Below are positions 51,841 to 60,700 of a stretch of 64,000 nucleotides of DNA, in pieces; the stretch's first letter is position 1, and each line of letters starts with the position of its first letter. The notes under the pieces are model-generated. The model did no database searches, was not told the origin of the DNA, and saw only the letters and a list, made by a program, of their open reading frames with translations. A program made the position numbers and the translations under genes. The DNA is from an uncultured Porphyromonadaceae bacterium (GTDB lineage Bacteria > Bacteroidota > Bacteroidia > Bacteroidales > Muribaculaceae), in assembly GCA_902495075.1 (NCBI GenBank), contig CABUVO010000008.1:54192-118191 (forward strand), in the 5' to 3' direction.

Positions 51841-52983
51841 TTATCCAAAAATTTCATCAATCCGATCAACGGCGGCCTCCTTCTTCTTGTCGATGATTTT
51901 TGCGTAAATCTGAGTCGTCTTCACATTTCTGTGACCCAGCATCTTGGAAGTTGTATAAAGGTCAACATCCAGCGTTAGCAGCAGGGTGGCGAATGTATGG
52001 CGCGATGTGTGAAATGTTATATGCTTTTTTATTCCTGCCTGCGCCGTCCATTTTCTCAGGTGGCGGTTCACATTGTTCTCTGCAGGCAATCCGGCGAATG
52101 GCCGTGATTCCGGTATGTCATCGGTTCTCTCAGGAAGCCATTCCCTCGCCTGATGTGACAGGGTAAAGTAATGGGTTGATCCCGTTTTCTTCATCCTTAT
52201 ACCAACTCTCCAACGGTCTCCGTCCTGCACGATGTCGCCCCATCGCAAGCGTATGACGTCACTGAAACGGAGTCCGCAGTAACAGGAGAACAGATAGGCT
52301 CTTTTCACAAGTTCATTACGGCAATCCGTTGCAATAAGCAACCTGAGTTCTTCAATCGTCAGGAATTCCCTCATGCTGTCCGGCACCTTAACCTTATCGT
52401 TCTCGCTTATCTTCATGACAGGATTCTCAGATATTACTTCTTCACGGACCGCGGCGTTGAGCACCGTGCTGAAATAGCACAGATAATTCGACTGAGTGCG
52501 CAATGACAACGGCTTGTCCTTGCTTGTCTTGTACTCGGAACTGAGGAAACGGATAAGACCGAGGCAAAACTCCTTGTCTATATCGCCGAGCAGGGCCTTT
52601 GGTCGGTAAAGCCGGATGATTCGCTTGATTGTTTCATAAACTCTCATTCCGCGCATACCGGCATCGCTGCGCTTCTTTATATAAGTGTCAATCCATTCGG
52701 AGAACAGTGTCTTTGCACGCTTGGAAGTGTGTTTGAGACCGGCTTTGTTCTCGGTCAGTTCAATGATGTACTGCGACTTTATCTTCTCGGCAGCCGCCAT
52801 AGTGGTGCGGTTCTGCTCGCGGATATTGGCGTTTATCTCCGGGAGAAAGTATAGCTTCAGGAATTTATAGGAGCGTTGCCCGTTGTTATAGATGTCAAGG
52901 TAGATGGATTTGGAACCGTTTGCCAGTTCCTTGAATCTGATCCTAACGGGTTCTTTGAGTTTGATATTCTTTTTTCGTGCCAT
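51841..52983 (-). CDS. Tyrosine recombinase/integrase, copy 1
   Basis: This 380-residue protein has an arm-binding N-terminus (about 1-95), a SAM-like core-binding domain (about 100-200) and a catalytic domain. The catalytic set is Arg in YCGLRFSDVIRLRWGD (about 240), His-X-X-Arg in HTSRHTFATLLLT (about 330), His in LGHRNVKTTQIYAKI and the Tyr in IYAKI. It resembles the integrase at 53002 in layout with moderate identity. The two genes are 18 bp apart, so they are probably cotranscribed and may act together, as in some paired-recombinase elements. Confidence 0.92.
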   Translation of the reverse strand: MARKKNIKLKEPVRIRFKELANGSKSIYLDIYNNGQRSYKFLKLYFLPEINANIREQNRTTMAAAEKIKSQYIIELTENKAGLKHTSKRAKTLFSEWIDTYIKKRSDAGMRGMRVYETIKRIIRLYRPKALLGDIDKEFCLGLIRFLSSEYKTSKDKPLSLRTQSNYLCYFSTVLNAAVREEVISENPVMKISENDKVKVPDSMREFLTIEELRLLIATDCRNELVKRAYLFSCYCGLRFSDVIRLRWGDIVQDGDRWRVGIRMKKTGSTHYFTLSHQAREWLPERTDDIPESRPFAGLPAENNVNRHLRKWTAQAGIKKHITFHTSRHTFATLLLTLDVDLYTTSKMLGHRNVKTTQIYAKIIDKKKEAAVDRIDEIFG

Positions 52984-53001
52984 AATCGAGAGAGTATGAT
53001 A

Positions 53002-54129
53002 TTATTTCCACTGTATATTGTCGATGGCGTCAGCCGCCGCGTCTTTAACCGAGTCCACCATACGGGCGTATATTTGTGTCTGTTTCACGCTTGAATGTCC
53101 GAGAAGTTTGGATACTGTATAAATGTCAGAGCCCGAAGTGATCAGAAGCGTTGCGAAGGTATGCCGCGCTACATGAAATGTGACTTTCTTTCTGATTCCG
53201 GCAGCTTTTGCCCAGTTCCTAAGTTTCATGTCAAGGTCACCTCTTGTAAAACCGGGGAACACATAATCATCTTCTTCTGCGTTTTCGGGCAACCAATCCA
53301 ATGCACGGGCTGACAGCGGTATGTCTATTTCGCGTTTTGTCTTCTTCATGACAATCCTGACATATTTGCGGTTGTTCACATCCTTGATGTCAGCCCATCT
53401 CATTTTTCCGATGTCACTGCGACGCAGTCCGCTGAAACATGAGAATATGAAAGCCTTTTTCACAATTCCGTCCCTGCACGGCGTGTCAATCATAGTCTTA
53501 AGCTCGCCTACCGTCAGAAATTCCCGCATCCCCTGGTCTGTTCTTACCTTGTCGGCTGTTTCCAGTTTTAACCATGGGTTGTCTGCAATCTTTTTTGCCG
53601 AAACCGCCTCCGACAGGGAGGTGCATAAGGCTATACAATATGTCTGTACTGACAAAGGAGCGAGTTTTTTGCCTCTGGGAGTCGTATAGTCGGAAGTTAG
53701 TCTGCCTACGAAATCACGACAGAAGTTTTTATCAACTTCCTTGAGTAAAACGGAGGGAAACAACATCCGGACTATTCTGGCAAGAGCCATGAAGTTTCTT
53801 ATATTACCAACACCTTTCTCAGCTTTGGCATCAGATACGGTAGTTATCCAGTCCGATAATAAAAGAGGTTTGTTAGCCTCCACTACCGGCGCATTGAAAA
53901 AGGATACGGTTTCTTCCTTGAGAATTTTCTGAGCCTCGCGCATGACCTTCGCGTTCTCGCGTCTGTCTTTTACTGTATTCTCCGGAACAAGACGCAGGCC
54001 GAGCGACCTGTAATGGTGCTTGCGCTCCCGGATGGTATCGATATAAATGGACTTACTCCCATCCTTATTCGGCTTGAACCTTAAGTATATAGGAGCCTTT
54101 GCGGTATTTGTTTTCCCTTGTATTGCCAT
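53002..54129 (-). CDS. Tyrosine recombinase/integrase, copy 2 (end-proximal)
   Basis: This 375-residue protein has the same three-part layout. Catalytic motifs are CFSGLRRSDIGKMRWADI (Arg), HVARHTFATLLIT (His, Arg) and LGHSSVKQTQIYARMV (His, Tyr). It is the last gene before the right junction and is preceded by the cluster of GGTAACA sites, so it is the likely integration recombinase. It carries no internal stop. Confidence 0.93.
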   Translation of the reverse strand: MAIQGKTNTAKAPIYLRFKPNKDGSKSIYIDTIRERKHHYRSLGLRLVPENTVKDRRENAKVMREAQKILKEETVSFFNAPVVEANKPLLLSDWITTVSDAKAEKGVGNIRNFMALARIVRMLFPSVLLKEVDKNFCRDFVGRLTSDYTTPRGKKLAPLSVQTYCIALCTSLSEAVSAKKIADNPWLKLETADKVRTDQGMREFLTVGELKTMIDTPCRDGIVKKAFIFSCFSGLRRSDIGKMRWADIKDVNNRKYVRIVMKKTKREIDIPLSARALDWLPENAEEDDYVFPGFTRGDLDMKLRNWAKAAGIRKKVTFHVARHTFATLLITSGSDIYTVSKLLGHSSVKQTQIYARMVDSVKDAAADAIDNIQWK

Positions 54130-54162
54130 GATTGAAGAGAGTTATTATTGGAGTAATGCAAA

Positions 54163-54235
54163 GGTAACAAAAAAATCTGATATGGTAACACAATAGGTAA
54201 CAAATATTCCTAAAATATAGGCAAGTCAGGTAACA
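54163..54235 (+). repeat. Four GGTAACA sites at the right end
   Basis: Copies at 54163-54169, 54184-54190, 54196-54202 and 54229-54235 lie just upstream of the end-proximal integrase gene, all in the same orientation. Direct heptamers next to an integrase gene are typical of arm-type binding sites. Confidence 0.6.
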
Positions 54236-54335
54236 CATAAGCATTGTTCAATATTATTTAACACATTGATATGATGATATATAAATGATATTTATTCCCT
54301 TTAGTTTCTCTTAATTTCATAGGATATTAAAATGG

Positions 54336-55175
54336 TCAAAGAATCCAGCTCCGCTGATTCCATACATCCCTCGCCTGCAAGAGCATGGAATAAAATGTTA
54401 TATCCAATACACGCTCAATGATTATGAGGATGAAAGATTGGAGCCGAGAGTACCGCCGGTGAGGCATCGGATCGACACATTCAAACGTTTCGCGAAAATG
54501 CCGGGAGTAGGCTCCGTCATGTGGAGATTCGACCCGCTGATTCTGACGGATAAAATCTGCATTGACGACCTGCTTCGCAAAATCGAAGGAATCGGGAATC
54601 AGCTGAAGGGGTATACTGAAAAATTGGTGTTCAGTTTTGCTGACATCGCCTCTTATCGCAAGGTCAGCGGCAATCTGACATCTCACGGCATTGATTATCA
54701 AGAATGGACGGAGAGCGAGATGCTCGACTTCGCTCGACAGCTGTCAGAGCTGAATCACCGGAACGGCTGGAATTTTCGATTGTCCACATGCGCTGAGAAG
54801 ATTGATCTTGGCGAATATGGTATTGCTCATAACCATTGCATTGATGATGAACTAATAGTCCACATTGCCTGGCAGGATGCAGAACTGATGAAGCATCTTG
54901 GGATGGACATACGCCAATCTACGCCCGACCTTTTCGGACAACCAATGCTTCCGGAAGGTGCGATTTCACTTGATGGCGACAGATATGCTGTGCCCACGCG
55001 GCATAATCGGGATTCCGGACAACGCAAACTCTGCGGCTGCATCGCAGCCAAGGATATCGGTCAATACAACACCTGCCCTCACGGCTGCCTTTACTGCTAC
55101 GCCAACACCTCGCCCGACTCTGCGCGCCAGAATTACCTCGGACACAATCCAGATGCTGAAGTCATAACAATATAG
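54336..55175 (+). pseudogene. DUF1848 gene, 3' fragment (after the mobile element)
   Basis: The frame continues from the 5' fragment with SKNPAPLIPYIPRLQEHGIK and CYIQYTLNDYEDERLEP, then EPRVPPVRHRIDTFKRFA, VMWRFDPLIL and a C-terminal cysteine cluster CGCIAAKDIG, then TCPHGCLYCYANT. The Cys pattern CPHGCLYC resembles an iron-sulfur or radical-SAM-like site at the C-terminus of DUF1848 proteins. It has 279 codons without its own start. Inactivated by insertion. Confidence 0.9.
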
Positions 55176-55365
55176 AATCACAACATCAGTTGCTTAAACT
55201 ATTGAATCTGGACAATATTGGGAATGATTAATGCAAGAATCGCTGAAATAGTTTTCTTGATCAAATGGCTGGATTTTTTTCTTGCCAATAAATGGTCTGT
55301 AAATTTGTGTACCTGTCTATAATTTAGTAAATTCGCAATGGGATCATTCTTGAATATACATTACA

Positions 55366-55961
55366 ATGGCGGAAGACAACAACGAGATAATCATATATCA
55401 GAGCGAGGACGGCGAAACACGCATTGATGTGAAGTTTACAGGTGAGACTGTTTGGCTTTCGCAGCAACAGCTTTGTGAGTTGTATAATACGAGCAAGGCT
55501 AATGTGAGTGAGCATATTAAGCATATATTTGAGGATGGCGAGCTTTATGAGGAATCAGTTGTTCGGAAATTCCGAACAACTGCCGCTGATAGCAAATCCT
55601 ACAACGTTACTCATTATAATCTTGATATGATTATATCCCTGGGTTATAGGATCCGGTCGGTAATTGCTACACACTTCAGACGCTGGGCGACGGAGCGGCT
55701 GAAGGAGTATATTATCAAGGGGTTCACCATGGATGACGAAAGGCTTAAGGGTAATGGCGGAGGTGCTTACTGGCGTGAATTGCTTGACCGTATTCGAGAT
55801 ATTCGTTCGTCGGAGAAGGTGATGTATCGGCAAGTGCTCGACCTTTATGCCACGGTCGTTGTAAATTTCAGGTAAGAGAACTTTCGCCGGTAGAACGAGC
55901 CTATCTCGACACTATCAAGGCACTCAATGCCAAAACCAAGAACAAAGGGAAAGGCAAATAA
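55366..55961 (+). pseudogene. RhuM-family gene with internal deletion
   Basis: The first 169 codons encode a RhuM-type N-terminus (VKFTGETVWLSQQQLCELYN, then TSKANVSEHIKHIFEDGELY) and continue to MYRQVLDLYATVVVNFR, then stop. Right behind, in another frame, is the normal C-terminus of the family (QVRELSPVERAYLDTIKALN, ending in a lysine-rich tail and TAA at 55959-55961). About 130 central codons are missing relative to a full-length RhuM of about 330 residues, as judged from memory of the family. It is therefore broken. Confidence 0.8.
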
Positions 55962-56009
55962 AAATATCATTGATGTTTTATCGTTTTCATAGCCTACTCC
56001 TCTTATATA

Positions 56010-56105
56010 TTACAGCTAAAAATAGCATATATCACTTCTGACGGTAAGATTTGTTCATATAAAAGTGTTGGAATCAGCTATAAAAGATATTACAATGAGA
56101 ATTAA
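56010..56105 (+). pseudogene. Small protein remnant (SDGK type), copy 2
   Basis: A short frame without a start reads LKIAYITSDGKICSYKSVGI and ends at a TAA at 56103. It matches the remnant at 37931-38071. Both lie just upstream of a RhuM, DUF1848 or related accessory gene. Confidence 0.4.
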
Positions 56106-56299
56106 GTAAGTGTTGAAAATTAGCTTATATTAAGTTTTAGGAGATTTTGAGATGATTTCCAGATTTCGAAGAAGGAGGATAGCTGGCTATGTGACTGATG
56201 AGAAAACTGGAAAGCAACCAAAAGATTCAAAATTTAAATAAGCAGTACAATTACTTATTATAAACTAATTTTCAATACTTACTTATCATAAATATTTCG

Positions 56300-56307
56300 T
56301 ATATTTG
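56300..56307 (+). promoter_or_regulatory. -7 promoter element abutting the second RhuM/PLD start codon
   Basis: TATATTTG fits TAnnTTTG and ends 3 nt before the ATG at 56311. The spacing equals that of the paralogue at 30158-30169. Confidence 0.65.
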
Positions 56308-56310
56308 CAT

Positions 56311-57189
56311 ATGGAACCAACGCAAGAAAACGAGATAATAATTTATCAACCTGACGAAACCCTCAAACTTGATGTTCAAGTTGAAGGTGATACCGTGTGG
56401 CTGACGCAAGCTCAGATGGTGGAATTATTTGATTCAAGCAAAGCAAATATAAGTGAACATCTCAAACATATTTTTGATTCCAGAGAACTGTCGAAAGATG
56501 CAACTGTTCGGAAATTCCGAACAGTTCGACAAGAGGGGAATCGTAGTGTGACCAGAAACATCGAATTTTTCAATCTGGATGTAATAATTTCTGTTGGATA
56601 CAGGGTCAACACTGTTCGAGGTATTCAGTTTCGCCAATGGGCTAACAAGGTTCTGAAAGAATATCTTCTCCGTGGCTATGCTGTAAACCAACGATTGATG
56701 CAACTTGAAGATCGTATTGATCGTCGTTTTTCAGAATACGACAGACATCTTTTACAGCTTGATGAAAAAGTAGATTTTTTTGTACGCAGTTCGCTTCAAC
56801 CTACGGAGGGTATCTTCTTTGACGGTCAGATTTTTGATGCATATGCTTTTGTCGCAGATCTGATTCGCAAAGCAAAACGTAGAATCGTGGTTATCGACAG
56901 TTATATCGATGATTCGGTGCTGGTGCAACTGTCAAAACGGAATCCGGGTGTGACTGTGGATATTTACGATGGCAGGATTTCAGATCAGCTCCGTCAGGAT
57001 GTTGAGCGACACAATCGACAGTATCCGGGTGTGACCTTACATGCTTACAACAAGGCTCATGACCGTTTTCTGATTATAGATGAGGAAGTCTATCATATCG
57101 GACACTCACTTAAAGACCTTGGCAAGAAACTTTTCGCTTTCTCCAAAATGGATGTCATGACCGGCTCGGAGCTGTTGTCAAAACTCTGA
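56311..57189 (+). CDS. RhuM-like DNA-binding domain fused to a PLD-like domain, copy 2
   Basis: This 292-residue protein has the same layout as copy 1: winged helix (VEGDTVWLTQAQMVELFDSS, then KANISEHLKHIF), RhuM core (FFNLDVIISVGYRVNTVRGIQFRQWA), helical linker and PLD-like end (HDRFLIIDEEVYHIGHSLKDLG). The PLD half differs from copy 1 by about 27 of 391 bases (hand count), but the N-terminal half is much more different, including the segment HLKHIFDSRELSKDATVRKF that is shared with the RhuM pseudogene at 55366. This suggests exchange of N-terminal parts. Function is inferred as DNA-directed; no partner is visible. Confidence 0.8.
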   Translation: MEPTQENEIIIYQPDETLKLDVQVEGDTVWLTQAQMVELFDSSKANISEHLKHIFDSRELSKDATVRKFRTVRQEGNRSVTRNIEFFNLDVIISVGYRVNTVRGIQFRQWANKVLKEYLLRGYAVNQRLMQLEDRIDRRFSEYDRHLLQLDEKVDFFVRSSLQPTEGIFFDGQIFDAYAFVADLIRKAKRRIVVIDSYIDDSVLVQLSKRNPGVTVDIYDGRISDQLRQDVERHNRQYPGVTLHAYNKAHDRFLIIDEEVYHIGHSLKDLGKKLFAFSKMDVMTGSELLSKL

Positions 57190-57242
57190 AAAGTGTACGA
57201 TATACCTGTTCATGGGTTACCATAATGGGGAATCGGGCAGAC
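57190..57242 (+). pseudogene. Short relaxase tail remnant after RhuM/PLD copy 2
   Basis: In one frame the sequence reads CTIYLFMGYHNGESGRR then stop, parallel to CAVYLFLGYLDGGTQFARS after copy 1. It is the same kind of scar but shorter. Confidence 0.4.
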
Positions 57243-57295
57243 GATAAATTTTTTCGATTTTTTAGTCTGACTGACAAACTTTAACAGATTTTTTA

Positions 57296-57303
57296 TAACT
57301 TTG
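57296..57303 (+). promoter_or_regulatory. -7 promoter element for the structured leader/ncRNA
   Basis: TAACTTTG fits TAnnTTTG. It lies 400 bp upstream of the C10 protease gene and directly in front of the structured region. No clear -33 element was found. Confidence 0.6.
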
Positions 57304-57655
57304 CAATTGTAGACCGTTCGGAAGCCTCGGTCGGGGTTTGAGGGCGGGAGGCAATTATAGCCTTGGCGTTTTGCCTTGGCAAAGACATAATGAAAGCGTT
57401 TATCCGCGCTGATTCTTGACGAATCGGAATTCTCGCAAGATTTCATATTGCAGTCAAGGGTTGAGCAGCGATGAATGCCCACGGATATGTAATATCAGCA
57501 TCGGCTTGGTATTCCGGGAGGAATCATTGTCGCATGCTCTCGTTGCATATACAGGCGTAGGGCTTCTCGTTGCCGTCCGACTGTAATAGGGCAATGCGAG
57601 AAGCCTCGATTCGTAGGACGGTAACAGATACAGACTCCTACGCTTTTTTCGTATA
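57304..57655 (+). ncRNA. Candidate structured RNA with pseudoknot and terminator
   Basis: About 350 nt with many self-complementary segments and little coding potential. Visible pairings: GACCG/CGGTC near 57312-57331; GCCTC/GAGGC (57324/57348); CGCTG and TTGAC (57407-57420) with GTCAA and CAGCG (57453-57470). The 3' domain has an outer stem GCGTAGG/CCTACGC (57555-57561 with 57637-57643), an inner stem GCTTCTCG/CGAGAAGC (57562-57569 with 57597-57604), and loop bases CCGTCC (57573-57578) that can pair with GGACGG (57616-57621), making a pseudoknot. TTTTTT follows at 57644. It does not show the hallmarks of tmRNA, RNase P or SRP RNA. It may be a small RNA or a long leader of the protease gene. 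Confidence 0.6.
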
Positions 57656-57702
57656 AACTAATCTAACGCCAACGAGGGGATGACCGCGGCATATCCGATA
57701 TC

Positions 57703-60700
57703 ATGCGAAAACTGTTATTGCTATCGTTTCTTATCATAGCCGTAATCGCACATGCACGCCAGATTTCAGAGGGAGAGGCAGCTTCTATCGCCTCGGAGTT
57801 TCTCAATTCTGCAGCCGTCAGGCAGACACCGTCAAAAGCCGGAGTGCGCCGTGCCAAAGCTCCGAATGCTGCAAATGCCGAAGCCGCTCCGTTCTATGTC
57901 TACAATGCCGATGACAACCAAGGCTTCGTAATAGTCTCAGGTGATGATCGGACAAACAAAATCCTCGGTTATTCCAACAAAGGGAACTTCGACTACGACA
58001 ACATGCCTCCACAACTAAAGGCTGTTCTCGATAGTTGTCAGATGAATCTCAACCGCTTGACCGACATTACTCATGTTTCGTGGAATTCGCATACGGTAGC
58101 ATCTTCTAGCGCTGGTGAAGAAATAATCCTCAATACAGCCAATTGGGGACAGGGTTATCCATATAATCTCTATACGCCTGAAATTAGCGGGGAGAAAACG
58201 TTGACAGGCTGTGTTGCCACGGCTATGTCCATAGTAATGAAGTTTAACCAGTGGCCGTCACGAGCCCGAGGTGGTGAGCATAAGTGGTTGAACGACAATG
58301 ATCAATTGACACTCAATTTTGATGATTTTACTTTTGATTTCAACAATATGCCTGACAATTATACCGAGGGTAACTTCTCCGAAGACCAAGCATCTGAGGT
58401 AAGCCGTCTTATGCAGGCTGCCGGTGCTGCTGTGAAAACACAATACTCAGTTACGGCTTCGGGTGCCAACAATTGGCCTATCGGGCATTGTATGTTTGAA
58501 AACTTCTTATATTCTCCCGAATCTCAGTATGTTTATTCGGGATATTTCTCTGACGAAGAATGGATTAATATGGTTAAGATACAAATTAATCAGAATCATC
58601 CCGTAATCCTCACCGGTGTAAACTTCGAAACGAAGGGCCATGCTTTCGTATGTGACGGCTTCAATCAGGATAATTATTTGCATGTAAATTGGGGATGGGA
58701 AGGGGTGAACAATGGTTTCTTTGACCCTTTCATGTTAGGCGGATTCAATAGTTATATCGGAATGGTCATCAACCTTTATCCCGATGCTGATGCTCGTCCT
58801 GAAGAGTATTCTCCCCACTATATCGATGCCACAGGCAGAATAAAAAAGAGCTACAAGACTGTGGAAACTGTGAGGCAAAACGAGCCTTTTGACGTCCATC
58901 TGGCAGACATGCATTTAGTTGGGAATAAGCCTGTGGGACATTTCTCGGTTGCCCTTACCGATGCGGACGGTAAGTTTATCGAGGTTTGGAAATATGAGTC
59001 AATTTTCCCAGAATATACCATCGACGAGAACTGGAGTTTAAATCAATACGATATAACCGGCATTATTTTCAAAAGCAAAATGCAGTCCGATTACCGACTT
59101 CAGGTTGTAGAACTGCTTGACAATGATGAGTGTCGGATAGTGTTGGGCACCATAGACTCACCTACCTCTATCTCAGTCGACGGATTCGAATGCGACATGA
59201 GTTCATTGTGCTATGATATTGTGGATCCTGACAATATTATCAAGGGGAAAGAATATTTAAAAGATTATACGATCCCCACAGGTTCAGATATATCTCAAAT
59301 TATTGATGTTTCTGGAGGTGTGGCTACGATATATATCGACGGTCAGTATATTGGCTCAGTTGATGGATTCATGTACTCCGTTCCCATTTGTTTCTGTCTG
59401 TCGGATAATCGGCATGTCATCAGGTTAATTGGCAAGAAATATTCCGATCTCGTTTCTAAAAGTTATGACGTAGCTACCCCCGGGAGCCTGTCATCATTGA
59501 TTTCTCCCGAAGATAAGGAGAATATATATAAACTTAAAATTTCGGGCAATATCAACATAGATGATCTCTTGTTCATGTCAACCGAATTGCATTATATGCG
59601 TCATCTCGATTTGCGGCTTGCCACAATTGTGGCAAGCCAAGATAATAGGAAAAATTATTTCCCCGGCATATTTACGAAAGACGAGGAAACCATCATAATG
59701 CAATGGAACATAGACAATATTATCCTGCCTGATAATCTGGAAGGTCTCGAAGATGCAGCTCTTTATCTTAGATACGGTGAGATGCCAGTTTTGAGTATGC
59801 CTCCTAAATTAAAAGATTACGGTTCGGCCACTTTAATGCCCCAACTGTCAATCAATACTTATAGATTTGCAAAAGTGGAAAATCCCATCCCTACTGATGA
59901 AGAAAGCGGATTATTCCTCTCCCTTCCTGAAATGAGAGCTGGAGTAATCCTCTATGTGCCGGTCGGTTCTAAAGAGCTGTACGAGAAATCGTCGGCTTGG
60001 CAAGGATTTATGGAGATTCGAGAAACGGACGCTCCCTACGTGGGCGAATTTGTGGCAGATGACCATTATCGCTATACGGCATTCACCGATTTCGCCATTA
60101 TTTCCGGAAGTTCATATTTCGACGATCAGGATTCTTATTATCTGGTAGCTCCAAAGGACATAGAGATCGATGGCAAGACATATCCCGTCCACACCAATAC
60201 TCCAGAGCTGTTGGAATTGTATCTTACAGAAAATGAAAATTTCGAGTTGTCGGGGCAAGTGTGGAACCTTATCTCGAATAAACTTAAACGGGACTATTCC
60301 CGCACTGCAACCGATTTCTATTCTACGGAATCGACAGACATTCTGTGGGTGCCGGGCGCATGCGAATCCCACCATATACTGGATGGTTACAGGGTGCTCC
60401 CAATGTGGAACTTCAAAATTGACAAGGTAAAAAAATTAATAAAAATCAATACAATCCAATATCAGGAGGCAGTAGAAGTTGTAATTGACAATATCAAAAT
60501 CAATGGTGTGCCGGTCACGCAGGCCAGTTACGGACACGGACTTTACGTTTTCGATTCATTGGACAACTTGACCATCGAGGTAATGTATTCGCTACACACG
60601 TCCTGGAATGGCCGTCCTCTCAAGGAATGCTCAACTTCCACACTTTATACACCCGAATTTTTAGGACAAATGGAGAGTACAGATTTACACATTCCATGTA

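Larger units (their letters stand above)
38404..54335. mobile_element. 15.9-kb integrative mobilizable element inserted in a DUF1848 gene
   Basis: The two ends are fixed by the split DUF1848 gene: removing 38404-54335 rejoins the frame perfectly at TGG (38401-38403 and 54333-54335). The right end holds two tyrosine recombinases and an excisionase-like gene, followed inward by two accessory genes, a MobC-like gene, a relaxase and a candidate oriT. The left part is cargo: redox proteins, a TonB receptor, an esterase and regulators. No conjugation (tra) genes are seen, so it would need a helper element. GGTAACA repeats occur near both ends. Confidence 0.9.

Noticed and set aside
56170..56190. 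TTCGAAGAAGGAGGATAG as a fourth DUF2795 tail
   Set aside because: It needs a gap to align and encodes FEEGG rather than FDEEEY, so similarity is too weak.
57304..57655. tmRNA, RNase P RNA or SRP RNA
   Set aside because: No alanine-tag ALAA coding segment, no GAGGAAAGTCC core, and no GGAAGCAGCC-type SRP loop are visible.
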